Shown here piece by piece: positions 18,302-30,982 of a stretch of DNA of 64,000 nucleotides. A program made the position numbers and the translations under genes. Below the pieces are notes generated by a model. It did not search any database. It saw only the letters and a list, made by a program, of their open reading frames with translations, and had not been told where the DNA came from. The first letter of the stretch is position 1. Every line of letters starts with the position of its first letter. Where the stretch lies: positions 3,851,601-3,915,600 of the forward strand of contig CP070758.1 of NCBI GenBank assembly GCA_020348925.1, read 5' to 3'. This DNA comes from Gemmatimonadota bacterium (GTDB lineage: Bacteria > JBHIER01 > G020348925).

Positions 18302-18734
18302 TGGGATGCCTCTTCTCCACATTATCCGGGTCAAAGACGAAGGGTTTATAAAGTCGCATGCGGACCGGCTTTCCATCAAGGATGGCGGGCGTGAATTTCA
18401 ACTGCCGGGCTGCATTCAAAGCAGCCTGATCAAGACTTGTCACACCGCAGCTGACCGACACCTCTGCCTCCTCAACAAGACCCTCCTTGCTCAGAATCAT
18501 CTTGATATGAACGGTTCCCCCGATTCCCGCATCCAACGCCTCCTTGGGATACTGAACTTCCAGCGGATTAATCTGCCGCGGCATCTCGTCCACAATATGG
18601 TAGAGACTATCGGAATCACCCGCAGGAGGCGTGTGAGACTCCGAAACGTCATCTGTTTTCGACCGTCTGCCGAAGTACAACCCCGCTGTGGCCAGCACGA
18701 CCAACGCCAACATGCTCCAAAGAATTCTTTTCAC
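18291..18734 (-). CDS. short TonB-type energy transducer protein
   Basis: About 147 residues from a GTG at 18734, preceded by GGGGGGAG. One N-terminal membrane anchor (ILWSMLALVVLATAGLYFG) is followed by a short linker and a TonB C-terminal domain (QYPKEALDAGIGGTVHIKMILSKEG ... AALNAARQLKFTPAILDGKPV). The proline-rich spacer normally spanning the periplasm is almost absent, so reach to the outer membrane may be short. It is the first gene behind a good promoter and overlaps hpt, which is odd company for a transport protein. Confidence 0.85.
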   Translation of the reverse strand: MKRILWSMLALVVLATAGLYFGRRSKTDDVSESHTPPAGDSDSLYHIVDEMPRQINPLEVQYPKEALDAGIGGTVHIKMILSKEGLVEEAEVSVSCGVTSLDQAALNAARQLKFTPAILDGKPVRMRLYKPFVFDPDNVEKRHPSER

Positions 18735-18792
18735 GTATCTCTCCCCCCCTATGGACTGCATTCAGACATAATGGATCCCGACCAAACATTTC

Positions 18793-18821
18793 ATGTTAAC
18801 ATAAAAAATGTGAATTGTCAA
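18793..18821 (-). promoter_or_regulatory. sigma70-type promoter for tonB-hpt-purA-ade
   Basis: On the minus strand: TTGACA (18821-18816), 17-base spacer, TAACAT (18798-18793). Predicted transcription starts near 18786, about 50 bases before the TonB GTG. Confidence 0.7.
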
Positions 18822-18822
18822 G

Positions 18823-18848
18823 AAAAAAGTGTCGATCGACACATTTTT
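18823..18848 (-). terminator. intrinsic terminator after ligA (bidirectional shape)
   Basis: The perfect palindrome GTGTCGATCGACAC (18829-18842) is flanked by six A on one side and five T on the other. On the minus strand it follows ligA and ends in a T run. The tonB promoter begins right after it, so the two operons are cleanly separated. Confidence 0.75.
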
Positions 18849-18923
18849 CCCTTCGAAAAATTCGCTCATACTTCACATGCTTCCCTGCAACCAATTTGAT
18901 AGAGGTCGGCTTGCGTTGCTCTC

Positions 18924-22047
<3,124 letters not shown>

Positions 22048-22051
<4 letters not shown>

Positions 22052-22635
22052 TTCGTCTGCACCTCACGAGAAGTTCTCACAATTCGCATGTAGCCCACAA
22101 AGTAATCCAGGCCTGACAGAAGAACAAGGATAACGGCAATATACGTGGCTATGGTAGCATGGGGTTGGAGATCAACAACATAGAATAAAATCATGGCAGC
22201 CAACGCTGTCACCGTCGTCTTTCCAAGAAAATTGGACGAAGTGATTAAATCGTTCCTTGTGATCAGACGAAGGGCCAGGAGAAGAATAAGAATATCCCTG
22301 CTGAAGATGACGAGTGCGGCCCACAGGGGAAAATCCCTCAGCATCAACAAGAAGAGGACACCGCAGCCCACCGAGATTTTGTCGACGAGGGGATCCAATA
22401 TGCGGCCGACATTGGTAACTTGGTTCCGCTTGTGTGCAATGTATCCATCCAAAGCATCAAACAGAATCGCCACAAGAATAAGAACAATTGCGACGAGGTT
22501 CGAACCCAGTGTCTCCTGCCGGAGACAAAAAAAAATGAACGGCAAAAGAATAAGACGGCTCAGAGTGACTAAATTTGGGAGGTAGAAAACTTCTTTTATG
22601 TTCAGTTTTTGCATGGACGCAATGGGTAGTGACAT
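22048..22635 (-). CDS. pgsA: CDP-diacylglycerol-glycerol-3-phosphate phosphatidyltransferase
   Basis: A 195-residue inner-membrane enzyme of the CDP-alcohol phosphotransferase family, making phosphatidylglycerophosphate for anionic phospholipids. The signature is DALDGYIAHKRNQVTNVGRILDPLVDK, with the metal-binding aspartates all present but His where the family usually has Arg after Ala. Several membrane helices (LVAIVLILVAILF, GVLFLLMLRDFPLWAALVIF, AALAAMILFYV) surround it. PgsA is the most likely family member from size and the LPNLVTLSRL N-terminus. Confidence 0.88.
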
Positions 22636-22653
22636 GGCTCTGGAAATACTTTC

Positions 22654-24363
22654 TTACCTCCTTCCCGCTCTTGCAACCAACTCTTCGGCATGTTTCCGTA
22701 CAATCGGAGTGACGTCTTTCCCTCCCAACAATCGAGCGATCTCTCCGACTTTCTCCCTTTCGCCCAATTGGGAAATGGCACTGACAGTTCTCCCCTTATG
22801 CACTCTCTTGGCGACGACATAATGCTCCTCTGAGAGACTGGCAATCTGTGGCAGATGCGTAATACAAATAATCTGATGGGTTCCGGCCAGCTTTTTCAAT
22901 TTTTTCCCGACCGCCTCCGCTATCTTTCCCCCGATTCCAATATCGATCTCGTCAAAAACCATGGTGGGGACGCCTTCCAGTTTGGCCAGAGTGGATTTTA
23001 TCGCGAGCATGATTCTGGAAATCTCACCCCCAGAGGCAATTTTTGCCAATGGTTTCAACTCTTCCCCGACATTGGGAGCGATGAAAAACTCCACGTGATC
23101 CATACCACGATGATCCGCACTGTATCGATCCCTGTCCAGCTCGACAATACCATGCTCGTCCTCCAGCCATGAAATCCCGATTTCAAACCGTATGGCTCTC
23201 ATCCCCAGATCTTTTAACTCACTCTCCACCAGTTTTTTCAGTCTTTGCGCAGCCAATTTTCGCTTCTGGGAAAGAGTGACACATCTCCTCCCCAACTCCT
23301 CTTTCTTTCGCGCAAGTTCCGATTCGTGCGCGGCAAGCCGATCACCATATCCATCCACCTGAGCCAAACTCTGTTCAAGGAACCGACGGTGCTGGACCAC
23401 CTGTTCCAGTGATCCACCGTATTTCCGCTTGAGACGGCTGAAGGCGCCCAGTCGATCCCGGACCTCTTCCAATCGATCAGGATCATATTCGGTTTTTTGC
23501 CTATAGGTGAGCAGGAAATCCGACAGCTCCTGTAATTCCTGAAGGGCATCGTCGAAAGATTTCATGTGGTCGGTCAGACGCGTATCAATGCGGCTCATGG
23601 TTTCGAATGTATTCCGCAGGAGATGTAAACGATCGACAATGGAGTCCTCCGCTTGATGCAACCGATCGAAAATCTCATCCGCAGAGTGACACAGCTTCTC
23701 ACTGTTCTCAAGGAGATTTCGTTCGCGCTCCAGGTCCTCCTCTTCCCCCTCCAGGGGATTCACTTCTCGTATCTCCTTCAGCTGAAAACGGTAGAGCTCC
23801 TCCTGCTGTCTCAATAAAGCCTCTTGTGCCTTAAATTCTTTCACCTGTCGCAATGTGTCTTGGTATGAATCGTACAACTCCGCGATGTGATTCCGAAGGG
23901 AATGCAGGGCACCGAAGGTATCCAGAAAATCGACGTGCGAATCAACATTCAGCAGCGATTGATGTTGGTGTTGCCCGTGAAGGTCAACGAGCAGATCGCC
24001 CATCTTTTTCAACAGAGACAGTGTGATCGGTCGACCGTTGACAAAAGCTTTGCTTCGGCCATCCACTCCCATCTCCCGGCGCAACGTAAAACATTCACCG
24101 TCCGTTTCGATTCCGGCGGCACGGCACAAGCCTAGCGGTGGAGATTCAGAACCGCAGGTGAAGATACCCTCAACAATCGTCATGTCGCTCCCCGTCCGGA
24201 CGGCCTCAATCCTGGCTCGTTCGCCTAAAATCATGCTGAGAGCACCTAGAATGATCGACTTCCCCGCCCCCGTCTCCCCGGTGATGACATTGAGACCCCG
24301 GCCGAACGTCACCGTCACATCATCGATCAGAGCGAAGTTCTGAACGTGCAGTCTCTGTATCAC
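22654..24363 (-). CDS. recN: DNA repair protein RecN
   Basis: A 569-residue SMC-like ATPase that acts in double-strand break repair. The N-terminal Walker A is GETGAGKSIILGALSMILGERA. VNGRPITLSLLKKMGDLLVDLHGQHQHQSLL is a RecN hallmark. A long coiled-coil region covers residues about 165-360, and the C-terminal ATPase half has LKPLAKIASGGEISRIMLAIK and VFDEIDIGIGG. Its start overlaps the stop of nadK by four bases; nadK-recN pairing is common in bacteria. Confidence 0.96.
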   Translation of the reverse strand: MIQRLHVQNFALIDDVTVTFGRGLNVITGETGAGKSIILGALSMILGERARIEAVRTGSDMTIVEGIFTCGSESPPLGLCRAAGIETDGECFTLRREMGVDGRSKAFVNGRPITLSLLKKMGDLLVDLHGQHQHQSLLNVDSHVDFLDTFGALHSLRNHIAELYDSYQDTLRQVKEFKAQEALLRQQEELYRFQLKEIREVNPLEGEEEDLERERNLLENSEKLCHSADEIFDRLHQAEDSIVDRLHLLRNTFETMSRIDTRLTDHMKSFDDALQELQELSDFLLTYRQKTEYDPDRLEEVRDRLGAFSRLKRKYGGSLEQVVQHRRFLEQSLAQVDGYGDRLAAHESELARKKEELGRRCVTLSQKRKLAAQRLKKLVESELKDLGMRAIRFEIGISWLEDEHGIVELDRDRYSADHRGMDHVEFFIAPNVGEELKPLAKIASGGEISRIMLAIKSTLAKLEGVPTMVFDEIDIGIGGKIAEAVGKKLKKLAGTHQIICITHLPQIASLSEEHYVVAKRVHKGRTVSAISQLGEREKVGEIARLLGGKDVTPIVRKHAEELVARAGRR

Positions 24364-25226
24364 CCCTCACGTACCCCCCATTTTAATTTTGCCCGCAGAA
24401 CGTCGTAGTAGGTTCGGCTGCTGGCCCTGACAAGCTTTACTGAGCTGCTCCCCTTTCTGACGATAACGCTATCACCCTGCTGAAGTGCGTAATTGATCTG
24501 GCCGTCAACGGTGAGTTTCACATCGCCCCGGGCCGTTTCAATCGTCACCTCAATGGTCTCATCGCCTGCGACAATCATGGGGCGATTGGCCAGGACGTGG
24601 GGACATATGGGACTGAGAATAATAGCCTCCATCCGAGGATGAACAATCGGCCCACCGACCGAAAGTGAATAGGCCGTGGACCCCGTGGGAGTTGCAATGA
24701 TCAAACCATCGGCCGTTGACGTATTCACAAATTTTCCGCCGATGCGGATCGAGAGGTCGAGAATCCGCGGCGACGCCCCTTTATCGATGACAATATCATT
24801 CAAAGCAACGTAAGCCTTTGCATTAAAGATCGTCTCAAGAGTCATCCGTTCGCTTAAACCGTATCTGCCCGCTTTCACCTTATCAAGTGTTTGGGGCAGT
24901 TCGTCAGGGGTAATGTCCGCCAGAAATCCCAACCCTCCCACCTTGACACCTAAGATAGGCACATTATCGACACCGATGGCCCGGGCTGCCGCCAATATGG
25001 TCCCATCCCCTCCCAGAGCAATCAATGCTTCGATCTTATCATGCAAATCCGGAACGGGGTAACTCTTCTCTTTGTAACCGACGAGGGGCACAAGTTCTTC
25101 CGACAGAGCAAAGGAGAGGTCTCTCTCCTCAATCCACCGAATGAGTTCGGGAACGATCCTCTTCGTCTCATCCTTGTGAGGGTTGGCCACAATACCAAAG
25201 GACGTGATCGGATATCCCTCTTTCAT
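24360..25226 (-). CDS. nadK: NAD kinase
   Basis: A 288-residue ATP-dependent kinase that makes NADP. The catalytic GGDGT is in LIALGGDGTILAAAR, followed by NDIVIDKG and TPTGSTAYSLSVGGPIVHP, all typical of the family. Length is normal. It overlaps dxs upstream and recN downstream by four bases each (ATGA type), so these three are translated as a coupled chain. Confidence 0.96.
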   Translation of the reverse strand: MKEGYPITSFGIVANPHKDETKRIVPELIRWIEERDLSFALSEELVPLVGYKEKSYPVPDLHDKIEALIALGGDGTILAAARAIGVDNVPILGVKVGGLGFLADITPDELPQTLDKVKAGRYGLSERMTLETIFNAKAYVALNDIVIDKGASPRILDLSIRIGGKFVNTSTADGLIIATPTGSTAYSLSVGGPIVHPRMEAIILSPICPHVLANRPMIVAGDETIEVTIETARGDVKLTVDGQINYALQQGDSVIVRKGSSSVKLVRASSRTYYDVLRAKLKWGVREG

Positions 25227-27100
25227 CGCTGTAATTCCTGTTTGACGGCCTGCGCAATTCCTTCAGGATCCAACTTCAGCATGTGTAAGAGCTCTGACCG
25301 ACCGCCATGATCGATAAACGCATCGGGTAACCCCAGCCGTTTCAGCGAGACCTTGGAATATCCCGCCTCCAGAACGTACTCCAGTACGGCGGTTCCAAAT
25401 CCACCGGTCAGCACGTTCTCCTCAAGTGTAAAAACTGTGTCCGTCTTCCGGCACACATGATCCACACAAGCTCTGTCCAGAGGCTTCACGAAGCGCATAT
25501 TGACAACACCAACGGAATAGCCCTCCTTCTTGAGTTCCTGAGCTGCCTCAAGGGCAGGAGCAACCATGGACCCAATGGCTAAAAAAACTGCATCCCGACC
25601 CTCTTCGACCACCTCCGACTCTCCAATCGGCAGGGTGCGGAAGGACAAATCCAGGACCACACCGACACCACGACCACGGGGATACCGAAGAACAATCGGA
25701 CCATCCTCATAAGCCAAGGCAGTCTTCATCATGTGTTGGAGTTCGTTCTCATCCTTGGGGGCCATAATAATGAGATTGGGGACATGGCGTAAGTAACTCA
25801 AATCGAAAGTCCCGTGATGGGTCGGTCCGTCCTCACCGACAATTCCTGCCCTGTCGAGAGCAAACACAACCGGTAATTTCTGTAAGGCCACATCATGCAC
25901 CACCTGATCGTAGGCGCGCTGTAAAAATGTCGAGTAGATGGCGGTTACGGGGCGATACCCACGAGCTGCCAGGCCGGCGGCAAAGGTAACTGCATGTTGT
26001 TCGGCAATTCCCACGTCGAAAAAACGTCTCGGAAATCTCTTCGCAAAACGGTTCATTCCCGTGCCTTCAGACATTGCTGCTGTGATCCCTACAATACGAG
26101 GATCCTCCTCACCGAGCCTGACCAAGGTTCGACCAAAAATCTCGGTATACGTCGGAACAGTCCCCTTGGTCTGAACAGTTCCAGTCATCCGCTCAAAAGG
26201 ACTCACGCCATGAAAGCGAGGCGCATCCTCTTCGGCATACTTATACCCCTTCCCCTTTTTCGTCAGCACGTGAACGAATATGGGACCGGACAGAGTCCGT
26301 ATCTGCTTGAGCGTTCTGATGAGCTGGGTGAGATTGTGGCCATCGATAGGGCCGAAATACCGAAACCCCAACTCCTCGAAAAGCATACCTGGAACGATGA
26401 TCCCTTTCAAACCCTCATCAATCCGATGAACAAGTGTCTGGATTCGTTTTCCGACCTTCGACAATTTTCCCGTCAGCTGCCAAATGTCAGACTTGAGCCG
26501 ATTATACAGGGGAGCAGAAATGAGATCAGTCATGTATTTCGACAGGGCCCCAACATTTTTCGAGATGGACATTTCGTTGTCATTGAGAATGACGATGATG
26601 TTTTTACCCAGTTCTCCGGCATTGTTCAAGCCTTCAAAGGCCAGTCCGCCACTGAGAGCACCGTCTCCCACGACGGCAATAACAGAATAGATCTCACCAC
26701 CGATGTCACGGGCACACACCATGCCTAAGGCGGACGATATAGAGGTGCTGGCATGGCCTGTGCCATATGGATCGTAGGGGCTTTCATTTTTTTTCGGGAA
26801 TTTGGCCAATCCCTGATATTGCCCCAGCGTCTCAAACTCCTTCCGCCGCCCGGTGATGATTTTATGAGTATACGTCTGATGTCCTACATCCCAGATGATT
26901 TTGTCCTGGGGAGCATTAAAGACATAGTGGAGAGCCAGCGTCAGTTCCACGGTGCCCAAGCTCGGGGCCAAATGACCCCCGTTTTTCGAGACAACCGAGA
27001 TAATCACATTCCGGATTTCGCCGGCAAGTTTCACCAGTTCTGGTATGCTCAACCTTTTTATATCTTTTGGGGAATTGACGGTTTTCAGAATATTGCTCAC
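25223..27100 (-). CDS. dxs: 1-deoxy-D-xylulose-5-phosphate synthase
   Basis: A 625-residue thiamine diphosphate enzyme that condenses pyruvate and glyceraldehyde 3-phosphate at the entry to the MEP isoprenoid pathway. Visible: GGHLAPSLGTVELTLALHYVF, the ThDP motif VVGDGALSGGLAFEGLNNAG..NIIVILNDN, DVGIAEQHAVTFAAGLA, and the C-terminal transketolase domain with TLEENVLTGGFG. It lies about 45 bases after the prenyl diphosphate synthase gene, which uses the products of this pathway. Confidence 0.97.
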   Translation of the reverse strand: MSNILKTVNSPKDIKRLSIPELVKLAGEIRNVIISVVSKNGGHLAPSLGTVELTLALHYVFNAPQDKIIWDVGHQTYTHKIITGRRKEFETLGQYQGLAKFPKKNESPYDPYGTGHASTSISSALGMVCARDIGGEIYSVIAVVGDGALSGGLAFEGLNNAGELGKNIIVILNDNEMSISKNVGALSKYMTDLISAPLYNRLKSDIWQLTGKLSKVGKRIQTLVHRIDEGLKGIIVPGMLFEELGFRYFGPIDGHNLTQLIRTLKQIRTLSGPIFVHVLTKKGKGYKYAEEDAPRFHGVSPFERMTGTVQTKGTVPTYTEIFGRTLVRLGEEDPRIVGITAAMSEGTGMNRFAKRFPRRFFDVGIAEQHAVTFAAGLAARGYRPVTAIYSTFLQRAYDQVVHDVALQKLPVVFALDRAGIVGEDGPTHHGTFDLSYLRHVPNLIIMAPKDENELQHMMKTALAYEDGPIVLRYPRGRGVGVVLDLSFRTLPIGESEVVEEGRDAVFLAIGSMVAPALEAAQELKKEGYSVGVVNMRFVKPLDRACVDHVCRKTDTVFTLEENVLTGGFGTAVLEYVLEAGYSKVSLKRLGLPDAFIDHGGRSELLHMLKLDPEGIAQAVKQELQR

Positions 27101-27145
27101 CGAGATTACCTCTCCATTCGATACCTTCTCTATGAGCTCGAGAAT

Positions 27146-28015
27146 CTATCGAGTACGCTGAATTACAAAATCGGCTAACGCTTTGAGAATATATGCGGAT
27201 GTACCCAACATATCAAGCTCTTTTTTAGCCTTCTCTATGAACCGTTGTGCTTCGAGCCTCGAATGTTCGAGGCCAAAAAGAGCCGGATAGGTGGCCTTCT
27301 TCTTTTTCTCATCAGTGCCGGTACTTTTACCCAAGGTGTCCGTTTCGCCCTCGAGATTGAGAATATCGTCGACAATTTGAAAAGCCAATCCCAAATCCTT
27401 GCCAAATCGAGTAACCGATGTGAGTTCTTGTATACCGGCCCCGGCGAGGATGGCTCCAATACGAGCAGCAACAGTGATGAGTGCTCCCGTCTTTTGGGAA
27501 TGTATATATTCCACATCTTTGGATGAAAAAGGTTTTCCCTCAGTCTCAATATCGACGACCTGACCTCCGACCATGCCCTGCGCACCAATGGCCTTCGCCA
27601 CTTCGTGAATGATATCCGAACGACCTGTTGACGCCAAAAGTTCAAAAGCGAGGGCGCTGAGCGCATCCCCGGCCAAAACGGCGATGGATTCATCGAAGGC
27701 TTTATGCAGGGTCGGCTTTCCACGCCTCCAGGCATCATCATCCATGCACGGCAAATCGTCGTGGATGAGGGAATAGGTGTGAATCAGCTCGAGAGCACAC
27801 GCGGCGCGCAAAATATCCCCATCACCCTCACCGCCCAATAGTTCGAATGTTGCAACGGTCAGAATTGGGCGAAATCGCTTGCCAGTGCCCATCACACTGT
27901 ACCTCATCGCCTGGTGGATCGAACAGGGATAGACATCGGGCTGAGGTAAAAAGCAATCCAGGGCTTCATCAATAACTTTCTTTTTTTTCAACAGATATTG
28001 TTTGACATCCATCAT
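27146..28015 (-). CDS. ispA: farnesyl/geranylgeranyl diphosphate synthase
   Basis: About 289 residues from ATGATG at 28015 (MMDVKQYLLKKKK); the frame runs further upstream but overlaps xseB. It is an all-helical prenyltransferase joining isopentenyl and allylic diphosphates. Both aspartate-rich motifs are present: LIHDDLPCMDDD and LAFQIVDDILN, with GKRFRP for substrate binding. Chain length (C15 or C20) is not certain from sequence. It begins 15 bases after xseB in the classic xseA-xseB-ispA-dxs order. Confidence 0.93.
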   Translation of the reverse strand: MMDVKQYLLKKKKVIDEALDCFLPQPDVYPCSIHQAMRYSVMGTGKRFRPILTVATFELLGGEGDGDILRAACALELIHTYSLIHDDLPCMDDDAWRRGKPTLHKAFDESIAVLAGDALSALAFELLASTGRSDIIHEVAKAIGAQGMVGGQVVDIETEGKPFSSKDVEYIHSQKTGALITVAARIGAILAGAGIQELTSVTRFGKDLGLAFQIVDDILNLEGETDTLGKSTGTDEKKKKATYPALFGLEHSRLEAQRFIEKAKKELDMLGTSAYILKALADFVIQRTR

Positions 28016-28029
28016 CTCTGCTCGACGAA

Positions 28030-28263
28030 TCACGTCTTGTCCAGCGGCTCTGTTTGAAACGTTCCATCTTTCCCGCGATGGAACAACTGCAGCTTCTCCT
28101 TGGCCGCCGTCAGTTTTTGGGCACACGTTCGGGACATCTCCATCCCCTCTTCAAAGAGTTTGAGCGAATCCTCCAGGGACAGATCCCCCTTTTCCAACTC
28201 TCGAACAATCTCCTCCAATCGTTTCAACGCCATTTCAAATTCGCTTGTCGCCATGTCGATCAC
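28030..28263 (-). CDS. xseB: exodeoxyribonuclease VII small subunit
   Basis: A 77-residue helical protein that partners XseA. The signature FEMALKRLEEIVRELEKGDLSLEDSLKLFEEGM is complete, and a second helix follows. The GTG at 28263 overlaps the xseA stop (GTGA); an in-frame ATG at 28254 (MATSEFEM) is an equally good start. Coupled translation fits a fixed-ratio complex. Confidence 0.94.
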   Translation of the reverse strand: MIDMATSEFEMALKRLEEIVRELEKGDLSLEDSLKLFEEGMEMSRTCAQKLTAAKEKLQLFHRGKDGTFQTEPLDKT

Positions 28264-29465
28264 TCCGCCCCCACAGCTTCCACTCGAGCCTGGACTGTAC
28301 CTCGATGGAACATCACTTCAACTTGATCATCGATGTTTAAGGTGCCGGCCTCCCTGATGATGACGCTCCCCGGTATTGTTCTGCAGATACTGTACCCGCG
28401 CCGCAACACACTCAGAGGATTCAACCCCTCAAGCTTATCCCTCTGAAGAACAAGAGCATGTTCCTTCTCTTTCATAAAATAATCCACATGCACCGAGAGA
28501 TCTTTGACCAATTCATCACACCTCTGTTCATAGTGTTCAATCATGTCGAACGGTCGCCTCAAACCGTAGCTGAGTCTGAACGATTCGATCCGATCTTCCC
28601 ACGATGCAATTTTTCTCTCCATAAGTTCCTTCAGATGTGCGGCACGAACCCGCACATTTTCAACAAGCTGGTTTCGATCTGGAACCACCATCTCTGCAGC
28701 GGCGGATGGTGTCGGAGCTCTCACATCCGCAACGAAGTCCGCGATGGTGACATCGACTTCATGACCCACTGCAGACACAACGGGTATCTCCGAATCGAAG
28801 ATTGCTCTTGCTACGCTTTCTTCGTTGAAGGCCCACAGATCCTCCAGGGAACCACCCCCTCTGGTTACGATAATCACATCGACTTTCCCATAACTGTTGA
28901 AAGCATTGATGGCCTGTGCAATCTCTTCAGCAGCTCCCTCACCCTGAACCTTCACAGGATTCAGAACAAGTTGTGTTCCCGGGAGGCGCCTGTGAATGAT
29001 CTCAACGACATCCCGGAGAGCAGCCCCGGTGTGTGAGGAGACTATACCGTCACGTGTGGGATACTGGGGAAGAGGCTTCTTTCGTTCCTCGGCGAACAAT
29101 CCCTCCTGAAGCAACTTCGCCTTTAACCGTTCGAAGGCCATTTGAAGCTCGCCGATTCCCATGGGTTGCATCTGTCGTACCCTCAATTGATAGTGACCAG
29201 CCCGTTCGTAAACGGAAACATCCCCCTGCGCCAGCAACTTCATCCCATTCTGAGGAGTAAAAAAGAGGCGCACAGCATCCTCCCTCCACATGACACCCTT
29301 GATCTGGCACTCCTCATCTTTCAGGGTAAAATACATATGACCGGACGTATGATGGGTGAAGTTTGAAAGTTCTCCCCGGATCCAGACGGTAGGAATACTC
29401 GTCTCCAACAGATATCTGATCTTTCTCGTAATTTCAGTAACACTGTAAATATCAGCGGAACACAT
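28260..29465 (-). CDS. xseA: exodeoxyribonuclease VII large subunit
   Basis: A 401-residue nuclease subunit that degrades single-stranded DNA to short oligonucleotides. It has an N-terminal OB fold (VWIRGELSNFTHHTSGHMYFTLKDE) and a catalytic domain with TRDGIVSSHTGAALRDVVEI, then IIVTRGGGSLEDLWAFNEE and VSAVGHEVDVTIADFVADVRAPTPSAAAE. A coiled region follows and the end is normal. It lies 3 bases after the folD-RNase HIII fusion and overlaps xseB. Confidence 0.96.
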   Translation of the reverse strand: MCSADIYSVTEITRKIRYLLETSIPTVWIRGELSNFTHHTSGHMYFTLKDEECQIKGVMWREDAVRLFFTPQNGMKLLAQGDVSVYERAGHYQLRVRQMQPMGIGELQMAFERLKAKLLQEGLFAEERKKPLPQYPTRDGIVSSHTGAALRDVVEIIHRRLPGTQLVLNPVKVQGEGAAEEIAQAINAFNSYGKVDVIIVTRGGGSLEDLWAFNEESVARAIFDSEIPVVSAVGHEVDVTIADFVADVRAPTPSAAAEMVVPDRNQLVENVRVRAAHLKELMERKIASWEDRIESFRLSYGLRRPFDMIEHYEQRCDELVKDLSVHVDYFMKEKEHALVLQRDKLEGLNPLSVLRRGYSICRTIPGSVIIREAGTLNIDDQVEVMFHRGTVQARVEAVGAE

Positions 29466-29468
29466 CTT

Positions 29469-30980
29469 TTACGATCGTATGTTTCGTGTTGTCTTAAAAT
29501 GCACTTTGGCAACTTTGGATAAGACGTTCGGTCCATGTTTCTTTACGCATTTTTTCCCATCCTCGACCACCTTCGTTGCTCCTTTCGGAAAAGCAATACC
29601 CCACTTGCTGGATAATTTTTCCAAACGACTTAGGAATTCGGCCCGAGCCAAGAGAGATGCGGCGGCCACGGCGATATCATCCTCTGCCTTCGTCTTCTGT
29701 TCCAGTTTGATCTCCTTTCCCCTCTTCAGCAAGGCATCCAAGATGAATCGCTCATCGCCAAATTGATCGGATAACGCCCTTGCACAGGATACTTTTCCAA
29801 GAAGATTCTCGATGGCTCGCGCGTGTCCCCAGGCTAAAATTCTGTTCAGATTTTTCATCTTCTCGTACAGGGTATTATATTTTTCAGGGCCGATGGCAAC
29901 AACATTCCAAGGACATATTTTCTTGATTTCGGTGGCCAAGCTTTTCACTCGAGTATCCGACACTCGCTTCGAGTCCCGGATGTTCAAGAGACGGAGTTTC
30001 GCTTCCGTTTCACGATTGACATACACACCAGCCACGACAAGCGGTCCAAAGTAGTCTCCTTTGCCGGCCTCATCAGTTCCAATCCATCCCTGTTCCTCTT
30101 CTTTTCGAAAGAACCGGGCGGCTTGAACGGTGTTACTCAACAGCATCGTAATCGTCATCGGTCCCACCCCACCGGGAACAGGCGTAATGGCTGCAGCCAC
30201 TTCTCGGGCCGATGCAAAATGAACATCCCCTGCAAGTCGATACCCTTTGTCCGAGGAAGCATCTTCGACCCGATTGACCCCGACATCGATGACAACAGCT
30301 CCTGGTCTGATCATATCCCCCGTTACAAATTCAGGCCGACCGGCAGCCACGATAAGGATATCCGCCTGCCTCGTGAATGCACGAATATCTGATGTTCCTG
30401 TGTGGCAAATTGTTACGGTTGCATTGGCCCCTTCTTTTTTTTGAATTAAGATATTGGCCATGGGCTTCCCGACAATATTGCTGCGCCCCACAATGACGAT
30501 ATGCTTCCCCTCAGGTGTGTATCCGCTTCGGATCAGGAGCTGCTGAATCCCGGCGGGCGTGGCTGGGAGCAAAAACGGATTCCCCGCGACGAGTCTGCCG
30601 ATGTTCACCGGGTGAAAGCCATCGACATCCTTCTCCGGTGAGAGAGCCATAAGTACCTGCTCTTCATCCAAATGATCGGGAAGAGGCAGTTGGACGAGAA
30701 TACCGTGGATGTTCGGATCATTATTAAATTGTTCGATGCGTTGCAACAGTTCGGACTGACTGGTTTCCCTGCCCAGCCTTTCTGTCACAGAATAGAATCC
30801 CATTTCGACACAGGCCTTCTCCTTCATCCGGACATAAATGCGAGAAGCGGGATCATCGCCGACGAGAATCACCGCCAGACCGGGGACAATGCCCTGTTTC
30901 TTCAAGTCCGCCACCTGTTTTCGCAATTCCTCTCGGATCTCTGAACCAATACGCCGTCCATCGATAAGGTTTGCCGCCAT
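29469..30980 (-). CDS. FolD (methylene-THF dehydrogenase/cyclohydrolase) fused to an RNase HIII-like domain
   Basis: One open frame of 503 residues. Residues 1-293 are a complete FolD: Y49 and K53 of the YxxxK active site, QLPLPDHLDEEQVL near 97-110, VIVGRSNIVGKP near 162-173 for NADP, and TPVPGGVGPMT at 266-276. Residues 299-503 are an RNase HII/HIII catalytic domain starting GTDEAGKGDYFGPLVVAGV (Asp303, Glu304), with GHARAIENLL and AEDDIAVAAASLLARAEF, closest to RNase HIII. The TBP-like N-terminal domain of normal RNase HIII is absent. The first half serves one-carbon metabolism, the second removes RNA from RNA-DNA hybrids. The junction has no stop or frameshift, so a genuine fusion is likely. 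Confidence 0.92.
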   Translation of the reverse strand: MAANLIDGRRIGSEIREELRKQVADLKKQGIVPGLAVILVGDDPASRIYVRMKEKACVEMGFYSVTERLGRETSQSELLQRIEQFNNDPNIHGILVQLPLPDHLDEEQVLMALSPEKDVDGFHPVNIGRLVAGNPFLLPATPAGIQQLLIRSGYTPEGKHIVIVGRSNIVGKPMANILIQKKEGANATVTICHTGTSDIRAFTRQADILIVAAGRPEFVTGDMIRPGAVVIDVGVNRVEDASSDKGYRLAGDVHFASAREVAAAITPVPGGVGPMTITMLLSNTVQAARFFRKEEEQGWIGTDEAGKGDYFGPLVVAGVYVNRETEAKLRLLNIRDSKRVSDTRVKSLATEIKKICPWNVVAIGPEKYNTLYEKMKNLNRILAWGHARAIENLLGKVSCARALSDQFGDERFILDALLKRGKEIKLEQKTKAEDDIAVAAASLLARAEFLSRLEKLSSKWGIAFPKGATKVVEDGKKCVKKHGPNVLSKVAKVHFKTTRNIRS

Positions 30981-30982
30981 GA

